Shown here: positions 1-6,805 of the stretch, one piece after another
Position numbering within the stretch: position 1 is the first letter of the stretch
Layout: each line of letters starts with the position of its first letter
Assembly (NCBI GenBank): GCA_029936485.1
Contig: JAPYSM010000004.1
Coordinates: forward strand, 1 to 33,471
Source: Dehalococcoidia bacterium
GTDB lineage: Bacteria > Chloroflexota > Dehalococcoidia > Lucifugimonadales > Lucifugimonadaceae
Direction: 5' to 3'
Length of the DNA stretch: 33,471 nt
Program-made: the position numbers and the translations under genes
Notes under the pieces: generated by a model
Database searches by the model: none
What the model was told of the DNA's origin: nothing
What the model saw: only the letters and a program-made list of their open reading frames with translations

Positions 1-710
1 ATAGACAGCCTTTGTTCGTGCGCAAGGCCACCTGCAAGCGGAAGATCACGCGCCGTAGCTAGCGCGGCCTTGATCGCGCCGGATAAAGCTGGGTCAATCT
101 CCGCCAGATCGCTGGCAATTCGCTCAGATTCCATCTCAAGATCGTCCGGTTTTACCACGCGTTGGATCAGTCCGGCGTCTCCGGCGTCCGAGGCGTTGAG
201 ACGGCGTCCGGTGAGCAGCATGTCGAGCGCCCTACCCTGCTTTAGTGCCCGTGGCAGTGTCTGCGTTCCGCCGGCGGCGGCGATCAGCCCGTGGTAGGTT
301 TCGGGCATCGAGAAGACGGCGTTATCGGCGGCGATCCGGATGTCGCACAGTAGCGCCAGCTCGACGCCCGATCCAATGACATGCCCGTGGAGTACGGCCA
401 CGGTGGGCACCGTTAGGTCCCGCAATACACCGAAGACGTCACGCTCCCAACGCGCGTTCCGGGCCGCAGCCTGGGATGGAGCACTGCCAAATTCGGAAAG
501 ATCGGCTCCTGCGCAGAATCCACGATCGCCAGATCCCTTGATCAGCACAACCGCCACATCAAGGTCCCAACGAACGGCATCGAGCACCTCTGACAGGTCG
601 TCCCTCATCTGGACATTGAAGGCGTTGATCACATCGGGCCGATTCAAAGTGATATGCGCAATCTGACCGCACTTCTCATACGTCACGGTCTCGAAAGTGC
701 TTTCGGTCAT
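1..710 (-). CDS. Enoyl-CoA hydratase/isomerase (crotonase fold), 3' end cut by window edge
   Basis: Reading the minus strand from the ATG at 710 gives 236 codons before the window ends, so the C-terminus is missing. The product is a cytosolic crotonase-superfamily enzyme, probably acting on an acyl-CoA in fatty-acid or aromatic/branched-chain degradation; the substrate cannot be told. The oxyanion-hole motif FCAGADL is at residues 65-71. GSGVELAL at 113-120 carries the first catalytic glutamate (E117) and FSMPE at 133-137 the second (E137). Both glutamates of classical enoyl-CoA hydratases are therefore present, and this copy should be active as a hydratase. Its start overlaps the stop of the upstream crotonase gene in an ATGA junction (707-710), so the two are translationally coupled. 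Family call is secure; substrate unknown. Confidence 0.9.
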   Translation of the reverse strand, partial: MTESTFETVTYEKCGQIAHITLNRPDVINAFNVQMRDDLSEVLDAVRWDLDVAVVLIKGSGDRGFCAGADLSEFGSAPSQAAARNARWERDVFGVLRDLTVPTVAVLHGHVIGSGVELALLCDIRIAADNAVFSMPETYHGLIAAAGGTQTLPRALKQGRALDMLLTGRRLNASDAGDAGLIQRVVKPDDLEMESERIASDLAEIDPALSGAIKAALATARDLPLAGGLAHEQRLS

Positions 711-1426
711 TTCGACCCGTCATCTTGCCGAAAGCCTGGATGCCTACGCCCATTAAATGCATCGATGCCTTCCGCACGCTCGGGGTCTGTGTGGAGGAGT
801 ATCGCCAGGTCAGCCTCTAGGCGAAGCGACTGGTCCAGCGGCATGTCAGACCCTTTGAGCACCGCTTCTTTGGCGAAACGTCCAGCCGATTTGCCGTGTG
901 AGGCGATCTCCTTGGCAAGTTCCTCCGCCCGAATTTTGGATTCCCCAACCGGACATATCTCGGTCACCAGTCCTGCCCGTAACGCCTCCTCCGCAGTGAT
1001 CCTTCTGCCCGTAAGAAGCATGTCGGTCGCCAATCCGGGGCCGACTATCCGAGGAAGGCGCTGTGTCCCACCGTCAGATGGCAGTCGCCCGCTTCCCGAG
1101 TCCGTCACCGCAGTTAGAGCGAACGTGGTATCGCTATCACATATCCGCATGTCTGCTGCGAGCGCCAGTTCGAGTGCGCGGTCGTCGATTCGGCCCGACA
1201 AGCCTGCGACCACGGGTACCAGGAGCGCGGCGAAGGTGGCCGGCATTCCCGGTTCAACGGAGTCAGCCCCAATCCGTTCGCCGATCAGGACGATCATAGC
1301 CGCCCGAACGTCCTCATCTGTGGCGGCCCTTACGCACGCGTCTTCGAACGCTGCCCTGTCTCCGACCGGGATTGTCAGGACGCGGGCGGTCGAATTTTCA
1401 GACGATTGATTAACCGGGTTGTTCAT
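707..1426 (-). CDS. Degenerate crotonase-family paralogue
   Basis: This 239-aa protein begins at the ATG at 1426 and shares a 4-nt ATGA overlap with the downstream crotonase gene. The core ALELALAADMRI (84-95) and GGTQRLPR (119-126) identify the crotonase fold, and the first catalytic glutamate (E86) is kept. The CAGAD oxyanion-hole motif is not recognisable. The segment that normally carries the second glutamate reads FALTAV (102-107), without an acidic residue. The N-terminal beta-alpha units are also shortened. It may have lost hydratase activity and serve as a partner of the coupled intact paralogue, or catalyse a different crotonase reaction such as isomerisation or thioester cleavage. 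A 64-nt gap separates it from the PfkB gene upstream, suggesting one transcript. Confidence 0.8.
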   Translation of the reverse strand: MNNPVNQSSENSTARVLTIPVGDRAAFEDACVRAATDEDVRAAMIVLIGERIGADSVEPGMPATFAALLVPVVAGLSGRIDDRALELALAADMRICDSDTTFALTAVTDSGSGRLPSDGGTQRLPRIVGPGLATDMLLTGRRITAEEALRAGLVTEICPVGESKIRAEELAKEIASHGKSAGRFAKEAVLKGSDMPLDQSLRLEADLAILLHTDPERAEGIDAFNGRRHPGFRQDDGSK

Positions 1427-1490
1427 GTTGATTGTCAGGTGTGCTGAGTTGGTGAGTCAGGGTCTTGATTTTACAGGCGTCGGCGTGGCA

Positions 1491-2363
1491 TCAGGAATTG
1501 GGCGTCCCCCGAATCAGTCGGGCCTCGATTTCTGAACGAGTTGGAACGCCGGATAGCCCTTCACGTTCTACGGAAAGACTTGCGGCGGCGTTGGCGAACC
1601 GCGCCGCCTCTACGGGATCAGCCCCCTCGGCCAATCGCACCAGGCATGACGCGCCCCAGATGTCGCCCGCGCCGGTCGGATCCAGCTCTTTCGCTGCGTA
1701 TGCCGGAACATGTGCAGGATCCCCACCGGTGTATATCCGGGAGCCGTTCGAGCCATCCGTCACGCCGAGAATGTCCGTATAACCCATCCAGCCTGTCATC
1801 TCGCCGGGATCACTCTCATGGAACTCGGTGGTCGAACCCGCCAGCAATCGGTATCCGTTCGCCAGATCGGGGTGCGGGCCGCTCTCCTCGGTCACGCGGC
1901 CGTAATCGTCCCACCGCCTCAGCCAGCCCTGTACCGCTGCACCGACGACGGCATTAGTGAACCAGCTCACTGCGTCCGGGGGCACTTCTTGGACCAGCGG
2001 ACCGAGAAACACGATTGGCGCGTCCAGCCATTCCGCAGGTATGTCTGAGCGGTTGATGGAAGACGAACGAGCTCCAAGCACCTGGGTCCTTTCGCCGTCG
2101 CGGCTGTAGACGTTCTGAAAGAAGGTCGTGAACCCGGATTCGACGATCGATACTTCGATACCGGGCAACACGGAATCGACGGGATAGTCAGCGGCGGCGC
2201 TCGCAACGACCGCCACATTGAGTCCGAGCGCCTGCGCACACAGGGCGCTGAATGTCGCTGCGCCGCCCGGCCGAACCCGGCCGTGAGGATTCCCCGGCTC
2301 GGGTGTCACGTCGTACGTCAGAACGCCGATAGCGAGGAAGTCTGGAGTTATAAATGCAGGCAT
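1491..2363 (-). CDS. PfkB-family carbohydrate/nucleoside kinase
   Basis: A 290-aa ribokinase-like (PfkB) kinase that would phosphorylate a sugar or nucleoside with ATP; the substrate is not identifiable. The N-terminal glycine pair RPGGAATF (31-38) marks the sugar-binding side. The family signature DPTGAGD (228-234) holds the catalytic aspartate and anion hole. The ATG at 2363 is chosen because GGAGGGG (2380-2374) sits about 10 nt upstream. A GTG at 2372 would add three residues but lies almost on top of that ribosome-binding site. The gene follows khpB on the same strand, separated by a strong hairpin. Length is normal for the family. Confidence 0.88.
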   Translation of the reverse strand: MPAFITPDFLAIGVLTYDVTPEPGNPHGRVRPGGAATFSALCAQALGLNVAVVASAAADYPVDSVLPGIEVSIVESGFTTFFQNVYSRDGERTQVLGARSSSINRSDIPAEWLDAPIVFLGPLVQEVPPDAVSWFTNAVVGAAVQGWLRRWDDYGRVTEESGPHPDLANGYRLLAGSTTEFHESDPGEMTGWMGYTDILGVTDGSNGSRIYTGGDPAHVPAYAAKELDPTGAGDIWGASCLVRLAEGADPVEAARFANAAASLSVEREGLSGVPTRSEIEARLIRGTPNS

Positions 2364-2399
2364 CGTCAGCACACCCCTCCAAGATTGGATCGAACTTAG

Positions 2400-2439
2400 T
2401 CCCCGGGCCGTTCGCGTTTTCAGCGAACGGGACCCGGGG
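2400..2439 (-). terminator. Strong hairpin after khpB
   Basis: The arms CCCCGGG (2401-2407) and CCCGGGG pair over 7 bp. They are followed by an inner 6-bp stem GTTCGC/GCGAAC, with a small internal loop between. It lies just downstream of the khpB stop and upstream of pfkB on the minus strand. There is no run of T after it, so it may be a terminator that does not need a U-tract, or a processing or stability hairpin. Confidence 0.45.
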
Positions 2440-2454
2440 AGCCAAGATCAGAGG

Positions 2455-3501
2455 CTAACGGCGACCCCGGCGGCCTCCCCGGCCTCTTGGGCGACGCCCA
2501 CCTTGTGAACTTGATTCACCATCGCCACCCGGGTAGATGATGACGAAACGATCCGATCCTTGTCCGCTGCTCTCGGTCCGCACCTCAGTGTTATTGGCGA
2601 GGGCCATGTGGACCCAGCGCCGCTCATACGCGGGCATAGGCTCAAGCTCTGCAGCCTCGCCCGTATCGGCGACACGCTCTGCGGTGCGTGCCGCCACACC
2701 CGCCAGGGTGTCACGGCGACGCTCTTTGTAACCCTCGATGTCTATCTGGACATACGCCGAGCGACCGAGCTGGTGGGTGACGATCAGGTTGACCAGGTAC
2801 TGGAGTGACTGGAGCGTCTCGCCGCGTCGTCCGATGAGCAGACCAGAGTCTTCTCCCTCGATATCGAACACGGAAACGCCGTCGTCAGTCTCTTCCCGAA
2901 CATAAGTGTCTGCGACGACACCCATACTAGCTAGGAAGTAATCGATTACTTCCGATGCGAACTCGATGGCCTCGGGGTCCGGTTCCCTCGGCTCAGAACG
3001 GTCTCGTCGCTCCGGGCGAGGTGAACGTTCTCCGCGATCCGCTTGATCACGCCGGCCACCGCCACGCCTTGGGGCGCGTACAGTGCTTGCAGGTTCCGGT
3101 GTATGTTGATTGCTCGCCGGTTGTTCTTCTCCGGCCTCCCCGTATGAAGAAGCCGCCGGGGCTGAGTCATCCCCTTCCGACGACTCGTCCTCGTATTCCG
3201 CGTCATTTTCGTCCGACCGAGAGGGCTCGTCTTCGCCTACGTCATCTTCGTAGTCGTCGTCAGAATCCTGCGCGTAGTCATCCTCGCCAGATTCAGGCTC
3301 GTCTTCATATGTGCGGCCGGTGGAGCCCGCCTCAAGCAGGGTCACCGTAATTTCGGCCGGCTCTCCCCCGAACCCAAGAATCCCAGATCGTCCAGGGTTA
3401 ACGACGACGACTTCTACGTCTTCGAGGTTTGCGTCGAGCGCTTCGAGCGCGTTGTCTGTCGCTTCTTCGACTGTCTTCCCCGAGAACCGTCGCGGTTCCA
3501 T
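2455..3501 (-). CDS. khpB: RNA-binding protein KhpB/Jag (Jag-N, KH, R3H)
   Basis: A 348-aa Jag/KhpB protein, a cytosolic RNA-binding partner of KhpA that is linked to cell envelope regulation and usually encoded next to yidC. The Jag-N domain covers residues 1-55 (SGKTVEEA, GFGG). An unusually long linker (about 60-178) is first very acidic, then Arg/Gly-rich. The KH domain has its GxxG loop as GRRG at 224-227, and the R3H region includes PAYERRWVHMAL (290-301). The C-terminal tail is RG-rich (335-348). The ATG at 3501 is preferred over an upstream TTG at 3540 because it has GGGGGAG 7 nt upstream and matches the family start. It begins inside yidC, whose last 104 nt it overlaps in another frame. 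The start of khpA is at the right edge of this window. Confidence 0.93.
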   Translation of the reverse strand: MEPRRFSGKTVEEATDNALEALDANLEDVEVVVVNPGRSGILGFGGEPAEITVTLLEAGSTGRTYEDEPESGEDDYAQDSDDDYEDDVGEDEPSRSDENDAEYEDESSEGDDSAPAASSYGEAGEEQPASNQHTPEPASTVRAPRRGGGRRDQADRGERSPRPERRDRSEPREPDPEAIEFASEVIDYFLASMGVVADTYVREETDDGVSVFDIEGEDSGLLIGRRGETLQSLQYLVNLIVTHQLGRSAYVQIDIEGYKERRRDTLAGVAARTAERVADTGEAAELEPMPAYERRWVHMALANNTEVRTESSGQGSDRFVIIYPGGDGESSSQGGRRPRGRGGRRGRR

Positions 3502-4393
3502 CAATGATCTCCCCCTTATCTTCATCTTCGGCCTCCGCAACGCCGGCTTCTACAGCCGCCGCCGCCGTGGCCGCTGATGTGCCGAACCGTGTGCCCAGAA
3601 GGGCCCCCGGTCCGGAAATCACGGCAGTAATTGCTACTCCAATCAAGTTGGAGAACAGAATGTATATGGCCAGTCCCGCCGGGAACTGGAATGTGAAGAA
3701 TCCGAACATGATCGGCATCAACCACAACATCATCTGGTTGGTCTGTGCTGATCGTTCGTCCATCGATGGCATGGCGCTGATCTTCTGCTGCGCCCACATT
3801 GATGCGCCGACCAGGATTGGCAGTGCAAAGTTGAACGGCGCTGGCGCGTTCTGCACCAAGTCAACCAGGTCCATACCGATAAACATACTTCCCAGCGGGA
3901 CATCGCTGGCGGCCGGATTCCATCCATATATGACGGTCGACAGATTGGCTGTGCCTTCGGGCGTGGCCGGGACGGCCCTGAAGATGGCTCGGTAAAGTCC
4001 AAACCAGATCGGCATCTGCAGGACCATCGGTCCCAGGCAGCCGATCGGGCTTACGCCCGCGGACTTGTACATTTTCATCGTCTCTGCGGACTGAATGCGA
4101 CGACCGTCCGGGTGGTCCTTGTAACGGGCCTGCATGGCCTTCATGCGCGGCTGAAGAGCGGACATCTTGCGCATGTTGCGCGTCTGCATAATGGTCAACG
4201 GGATCATTAACAGTCGCACCGTTACGGTGAAGAAGATGATCGCCAGACCGAAATTGCTGAACAGTATTTTGTCCAGCAAGACCAGCGAGTTCACCATCGG
4301 CCCGATGACGAACAGGTCGAACTTGAAGATGGAGATCGCAATCACTGCGACGCCGAGGATGATCATCATCCTTCTGGAGAAGAACGCACTCAT
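3398..4393 (-). CDS. yidC: Membrane protein insertase YidC/OxaI/SpoIIIJ
   Basis: A 331-aa insertase that helps place proteins in the cytoplasmic membrane, alone or with SecYEG. It is of the short, monoderm type without the large periplasmic domain. A first membrane segment covers about 11-30. The second, FFTVTVRLLMIPL, contains the groove arginine (R60) needed by the family. A basic cytosolic hairpin follows (Q70-R105), then three further hydrophobic segments. The C-terminus is a very basic tail rich in SRR and RRR, as in YidC proteins that touch the ribosome. The ATG at 4393 shares one base with the TGA of the upstream lipoprotein gene (TGATG), with GGGAG about 10 nt before it. The 3' end, including most of the basic tail, is also coding for khpB in another frame. 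Confidence 0.95.
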   Translation of the reverse strand: MSAFFSRRMMIILGVAVIAISIFKFDLFVIGPMVNSLVLLDKILFSNFGLAIIFFTVTVRLLMIPLTIMQTRNMRKMSALQPRMKAMQARYKDHPDGRRIQSAETMKMYKSAGVSPIGCLGPMVLQMPIWFGLYRAIFRAVPATPEGTANLSTVIYGWNPAASDVPLGSMFIGMDLVDLVQNAPAPFNFALPILVGASMWAQQKISAMPSMDERSAQTNQMMLWLMPIMFGFFTFQFPAGLAIYILFSNLIGVAITAVISGPGALLGTRFGTSAATAAAAVEAGVAEAEDEDKGEIIDGTATVLGEDSRRSDRQRARSARRKPRRRRSRRR

Positions 4394-5682
4394 CAGCACG
4401 CCGCTCCCGTCTCTGCTTCGATGCACGACAATCGGTTGCGGTCAGCGGTGTTGAACTTGATCACCTGATCATCGGTGGTGTGGGCGTACAGGAAGCCATC
4501 GTCGACAAGCAGGCTAGCTTTCACCCCGCCATCCGTGGCAAAGCCGTTCAGTTCATTTCCGTTCGCCAGGTTGAACACACCGATGTTGTCTTTACCGGAA
4601 GGCACCGCAACCGCGTCTCCGCCGTTCCGTTCAGTGATGACGGCCGCTCGTCCGACGATCTGGCCAATAATTTCTCCGGGGTTCGCCCAGATTTCCGCCC
4701 CGGTATCCGGGTTGAGTGCGTAGAACTTGCCGTTCAAAGTTCCCACATACAGTGTGTTTTCGTAAACAAGTGGGGTGGCCCAGAACCAGCCGTCTGAACT
4801 AAATGACCATTCACCTGCGCCCGGCGGGTTTGATCCAGGCCCAGCGGCTTCCCGGGTCGCTATGTCCAGCGCATAGAAGTTGTCACTGAAGTCTCCGAAG
4901 TAAATTTTCCCGTTCAGGACGAGTGGCTCTGCGACGATAGCGCCCTCTGCATAGAAGCTCCACAACTCGTCGCCGGCGGTTCCGCTTTCGCCGCCCAGCG
5001 ATACGGCGTGGAAGACACCATCAAGATCGCCGAAGTAGACGACTTCATCTGATACGACCGGGGTTCCCCACACGGAATCCGTGGTGGCGAATCGCCAGCT
5101 CACGGTCGGTGTTGCGGGGTCGCTGATGTCCAGCGCGTACAGATATCCATCTGCGCCGGGCGAACCAGGGCCAGGGTCGTTGTCAAACTCGTCGTCGATC
5201 TGCGCCGTGCCAAACAGCACTATGTCCCCCGCTAAGGCGACTGCGCCAACGATCTGAGTCTGACGTTCAAATCTCCAGAGTTCCTGGCCGGTTTCTGTGG
5301 AAACCCCAAAAACCGTTGCGGAACAATCGAGGCCGTCACAGTCGTATGCGGCGCCTAGCACCCGGTCGCCGTCTACGCGAGGCGTGCCGTAGATGGGCCC
5401 GAGTGTGTCCACGTCGGGCGCCGGAAATCCCCATGCGCCGTCGTATCGACCGTTGTTGTTTAGATCAAGTCGTGTGATCCGGCCGTCTTTCGCGCCCAAG
5501 TAGACGTGTTCTCCGCTAACCACAGGCGCGGCCCAACCACCATCCGGGTCCAGATCTCCGATGCAAGCGGCCAGTATGAACAGCGATGCCGAGAACAAGA
5601 ACGCAATGGCAAGATGCCGTGGCCTGCGTGACCTGGACCGCAATATCCGCGGCCCAGGTGTTCTCTCCGGGTGTTTATTCAA
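4393..5682 (-). CDS. PQQ-like beta-propeller lipoprotein in the yidC operon
   Basis: A 429-aa exported lipoprotein. A long arginine-rich n-region is followed by a hydrophobic segment (about 24-39) and a lipobox ILAAC with the lipid cysteine near residue 40. The rest consists of repeated blades with motifs such as VYLGAKDGRI, GYLYALD, VYFGDLDG, NFYALD, LYVGTLNGKFYALN and TGAEIWA. This is the pattern of PQQ-type eight-bladed propellers such as BamB, but PQQ binding need not occur. It lies between yidD and yidC and is coupled to yidC by a TGATG junction, which suggests a role as an extracytoplasmic scaffold near the insertase; that role is inference. The best start is TTG at 5682. A short ORF (MTRPGDTTRP, 5711-5679) with a GGAG 7 nt before its ATG ends in a TGA that overlaps this TTG, so start by coupling is plausible. 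Confidence 0.85.
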   Translation of the reverse strand: MNKHPERTPGPRILRSRSRRPRHLAIAFLFSASLFILAACIGDLDPDGGWAAPVVSGEHVYLGAKDGRITRLDLNNNGRYDGAWGFPAPDVDTLGPIYGTPRVDGDRVLGAAYDCDGLDCSATVFGVSTETGQELWRFERQTQIVGAVALAGDIVLFGTAQIDDEFDNDPGPGSPGADGYLYALDISDPATPTVSWRFATTDSVWGTPVVSDEVVYFGDLDGVFHAVSLGGESGTAGDELWSFYAEGAIVAEPLVLNGKIYFGDFSDNFYALDIATREAAGPGSNPPGAGEWSFSSDGWFWATPLVYENTLYVGTLNGKFYALNPDTGAEIWANPGEIIGQIVGRAAVITERNGGDAVAVPSGKDNIGVFNLANGNELNGFATDGGVKASLLVDDGFLYAHTTDDQVIKFNTADRNRLSCIEAETGAAC

Positions 5683-5780
5683 GGGCGGGTTGTATCTCCG
5701 GGTCTGGTCATTTGCTCACTCCGCCCAGACAACTGGTGGATCCGTACGGGGAGCGGGATGTGTTAAAATTCGCTGGTGTC

Positions 5781-6035
5781 TCAGGCGTTGTGCCCTGTAC
5801 CGGCGTCGGAATCGACGGCACCTGCCGTCGGGACTGGGTCGTATCCACCTTCATGTCCAGGATGGCACCGGCCAAGACGGTTGAACGTCATACGGATGCC
5901 TTTGAAGACGCCATGCTCGCGCACGGCGTCCTGCGCGTATATAGAGCACGTGGGCTCATACAGACACTCTGAAGGCAGATACGGAGAGATTATCCTTTTA
6001 TATCCTTGCAAAAGCAGAATCACAATTCGGCGCAT
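5781..6035 (-). CDS. yidD: Membrane protein insertion efficiency factor YidD
   Basis: An 84-aa YidD-family protein, a small membrane-associated factor that assists YidC-dependent insertion. Typical features are the amphipathic start ILLLQGYKRIISPYLP, the conserved cysteine region (C24, C30, then a third near C57: CLYEPTCSIYA and RLGRCHPGHEGG) and the terminal GGYDPVP block. The ATG at 6035 directly abuts the TAA of rnpA with no intergenic base, so the two are co-translated. A short non-conserved tail follows the family core. Confidence 0.95.
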   Translation of the reverse strand: MRRIVILLLQGYKRIISPYLPSECLYEPTCSIYAQDAVREHGVFKGIRMTFNRLGRCHPGHEGGYDPVPTAGAVDSDAGTGHNA

Positions 6036-6416
6036 TTAGGAACGCTGCTTTTCGAGTTGGCTCTGTTTCACCGGCGCCGTTTCTTCGGACTGCAACACCC
6101 CGGCTCGTCCGGCCAGCCGTCTCAACGACGATAGCAACATCTGGTAGTCCACGTGCGCCGACGCGGGCGTTGCGGAGACGACGATGTCATAACCCGGAAG
6201 GATCTCAAGTGTTGAGAAACACTCTCGCAACCGACGTTTGACCTTGTTCCTGGTTACAGAACCGCCGACCCGTTTACTGACCGCCAACCCGTATCGGCTG
6301 ATCTCGCTGTCTGATCTCGCAGATCCAAACGCCATAAGGCCATCACTCACGCGTCGTCCGCGTTTACGGACATAACGGAATTCAGCGCTTTTATGTAGTC
6401 TGGCAGCGTTGCGCAT
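6036..6416 (-). CDS. rnpA: Ribonuclease P protein component
   Basis: A 126-aa RNase P protein that binds the RNase P RNA and helps it remove tRNA 5' leaders. The family signature is complete: LAVSKRVGG followed by VTRNKVKRRLRE. The N-terminal LHKSAEFRYVRKRGRR and the later YDIVVSATPA strand also match. It starts at the ATG at 6416, 35 nt after the rpmH stop, which is the classical rpmH-rnpA order. The C-terminus is somewhat longer than usual and polar. Confidence 0.95.
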   Translation of the reverse strand: MRNAARLHKSAEFRYVRKRGRRVSDGLMAFGSARSDSEISRYGLAVSKRVGGSVTRNKVKRRLRECFSTLEILPGYDIVVSATPASAHVDYQMLLSSLRRLAGRAGVLQSEETAPVKQSQLEKQRS

Positions 6417-6451
6417 CAGTGAACCTGTGCGGCCGGGGATCCAAGCGGGCT

Positions 6452-6589
6452 CTAGACGGACAGGCGTGAGCGCCCGCGAGCCCGGCGCCTAGCCAAAACC
6501 CTTCGCCCACCGACGGACCGCATACGCAGCCTGAATCCGTGAACACGAAGGCGACGTCTCTTTTTTGGTTGGTATGTGCGTTTTGGCAT
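6452..6589 (-). CDS. rpmH: 50S ribosomal protein L34
   Basis: A 45-aa protein, short enough to be missed by length cut-offs. It begins [19 protein letters not shown] and ends in a run of basic residues ([14 protein letters not shown]). This is the unmistakable L34 pattern: Lys/Arg-rich, with the YQPKKRRR and HGF motifs and the VLARRR block. L34 is a late-assembling protein of the large ribosomal subunit. The gene heads the minus-strand rpmH-rnpA-yidD-yidC-khpB cluster, and a TATAAT box lies 43 nt upstream of its ATG. Confidence 0.96.
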   Translation of the reverse strand: MPKRTYQPKKRRRLRVHGFRLRMRSVGGRRVLARRRARGRSRLSV

Positions 6590-6631
6590 TTACTCAGAAA
6601 AATCTCAGGACTTCCAAAAATTTACTTGACG

Positions 6632-6637
6632 ATTATA
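6632..6637 (-). promoter_or_regulatory. -10 box for the rpmH operon
   Basis: A perfect TATAAT on the minus strand, about 43 nt upstream of the rpmH ATG. The hexamer 17 nt further upstream (TGTAAC) is a poor -35 match. The assignment therefore rests on the -10 box and the position. Confidence 0.55.
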
Positions 6638-6692
6638 GGCGCTGAAGCCGTCCGGTTACAGACGTTATATTTTGGATTTTGTAGCTGTTTTC

Positions 6693-6721
6693 TTGACGGC
6701 TCGTCTAGGCGTTCCTAGAAT
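6693..6721 (+). promoter_or_regulatory. Sigma70-type promoter for the greA-like gene
   Basis: TTGACG (6693-6698) and TAGAAT (6716-6721) are separated by exactly 17 nt. This is a close match to the housekeeping promoter consensus. Transcription would begin near 6728, giving a leader of about 78 nt before the ATG at 6806. It is divergent from the rpmH promoter. Confidence 0.75.
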
Positions 6722-6805
6722 CGAATGTCTGGGGTCCCGATAAAGACAGTCGGCGACCGTCCTCAATGTCTCAGGCCTTGAAGTGACAGGAGCGCGCAGG
6801 GATTT

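Noticed and set aside
654-1409. 251-codon plus-strand frame opposite the degenerate crotonase
   Set aside because: Ser/Arg/Ala-rich composition typical of a shadow frame, while the opposite strand has crotonase motifs and an ATGA coupling.
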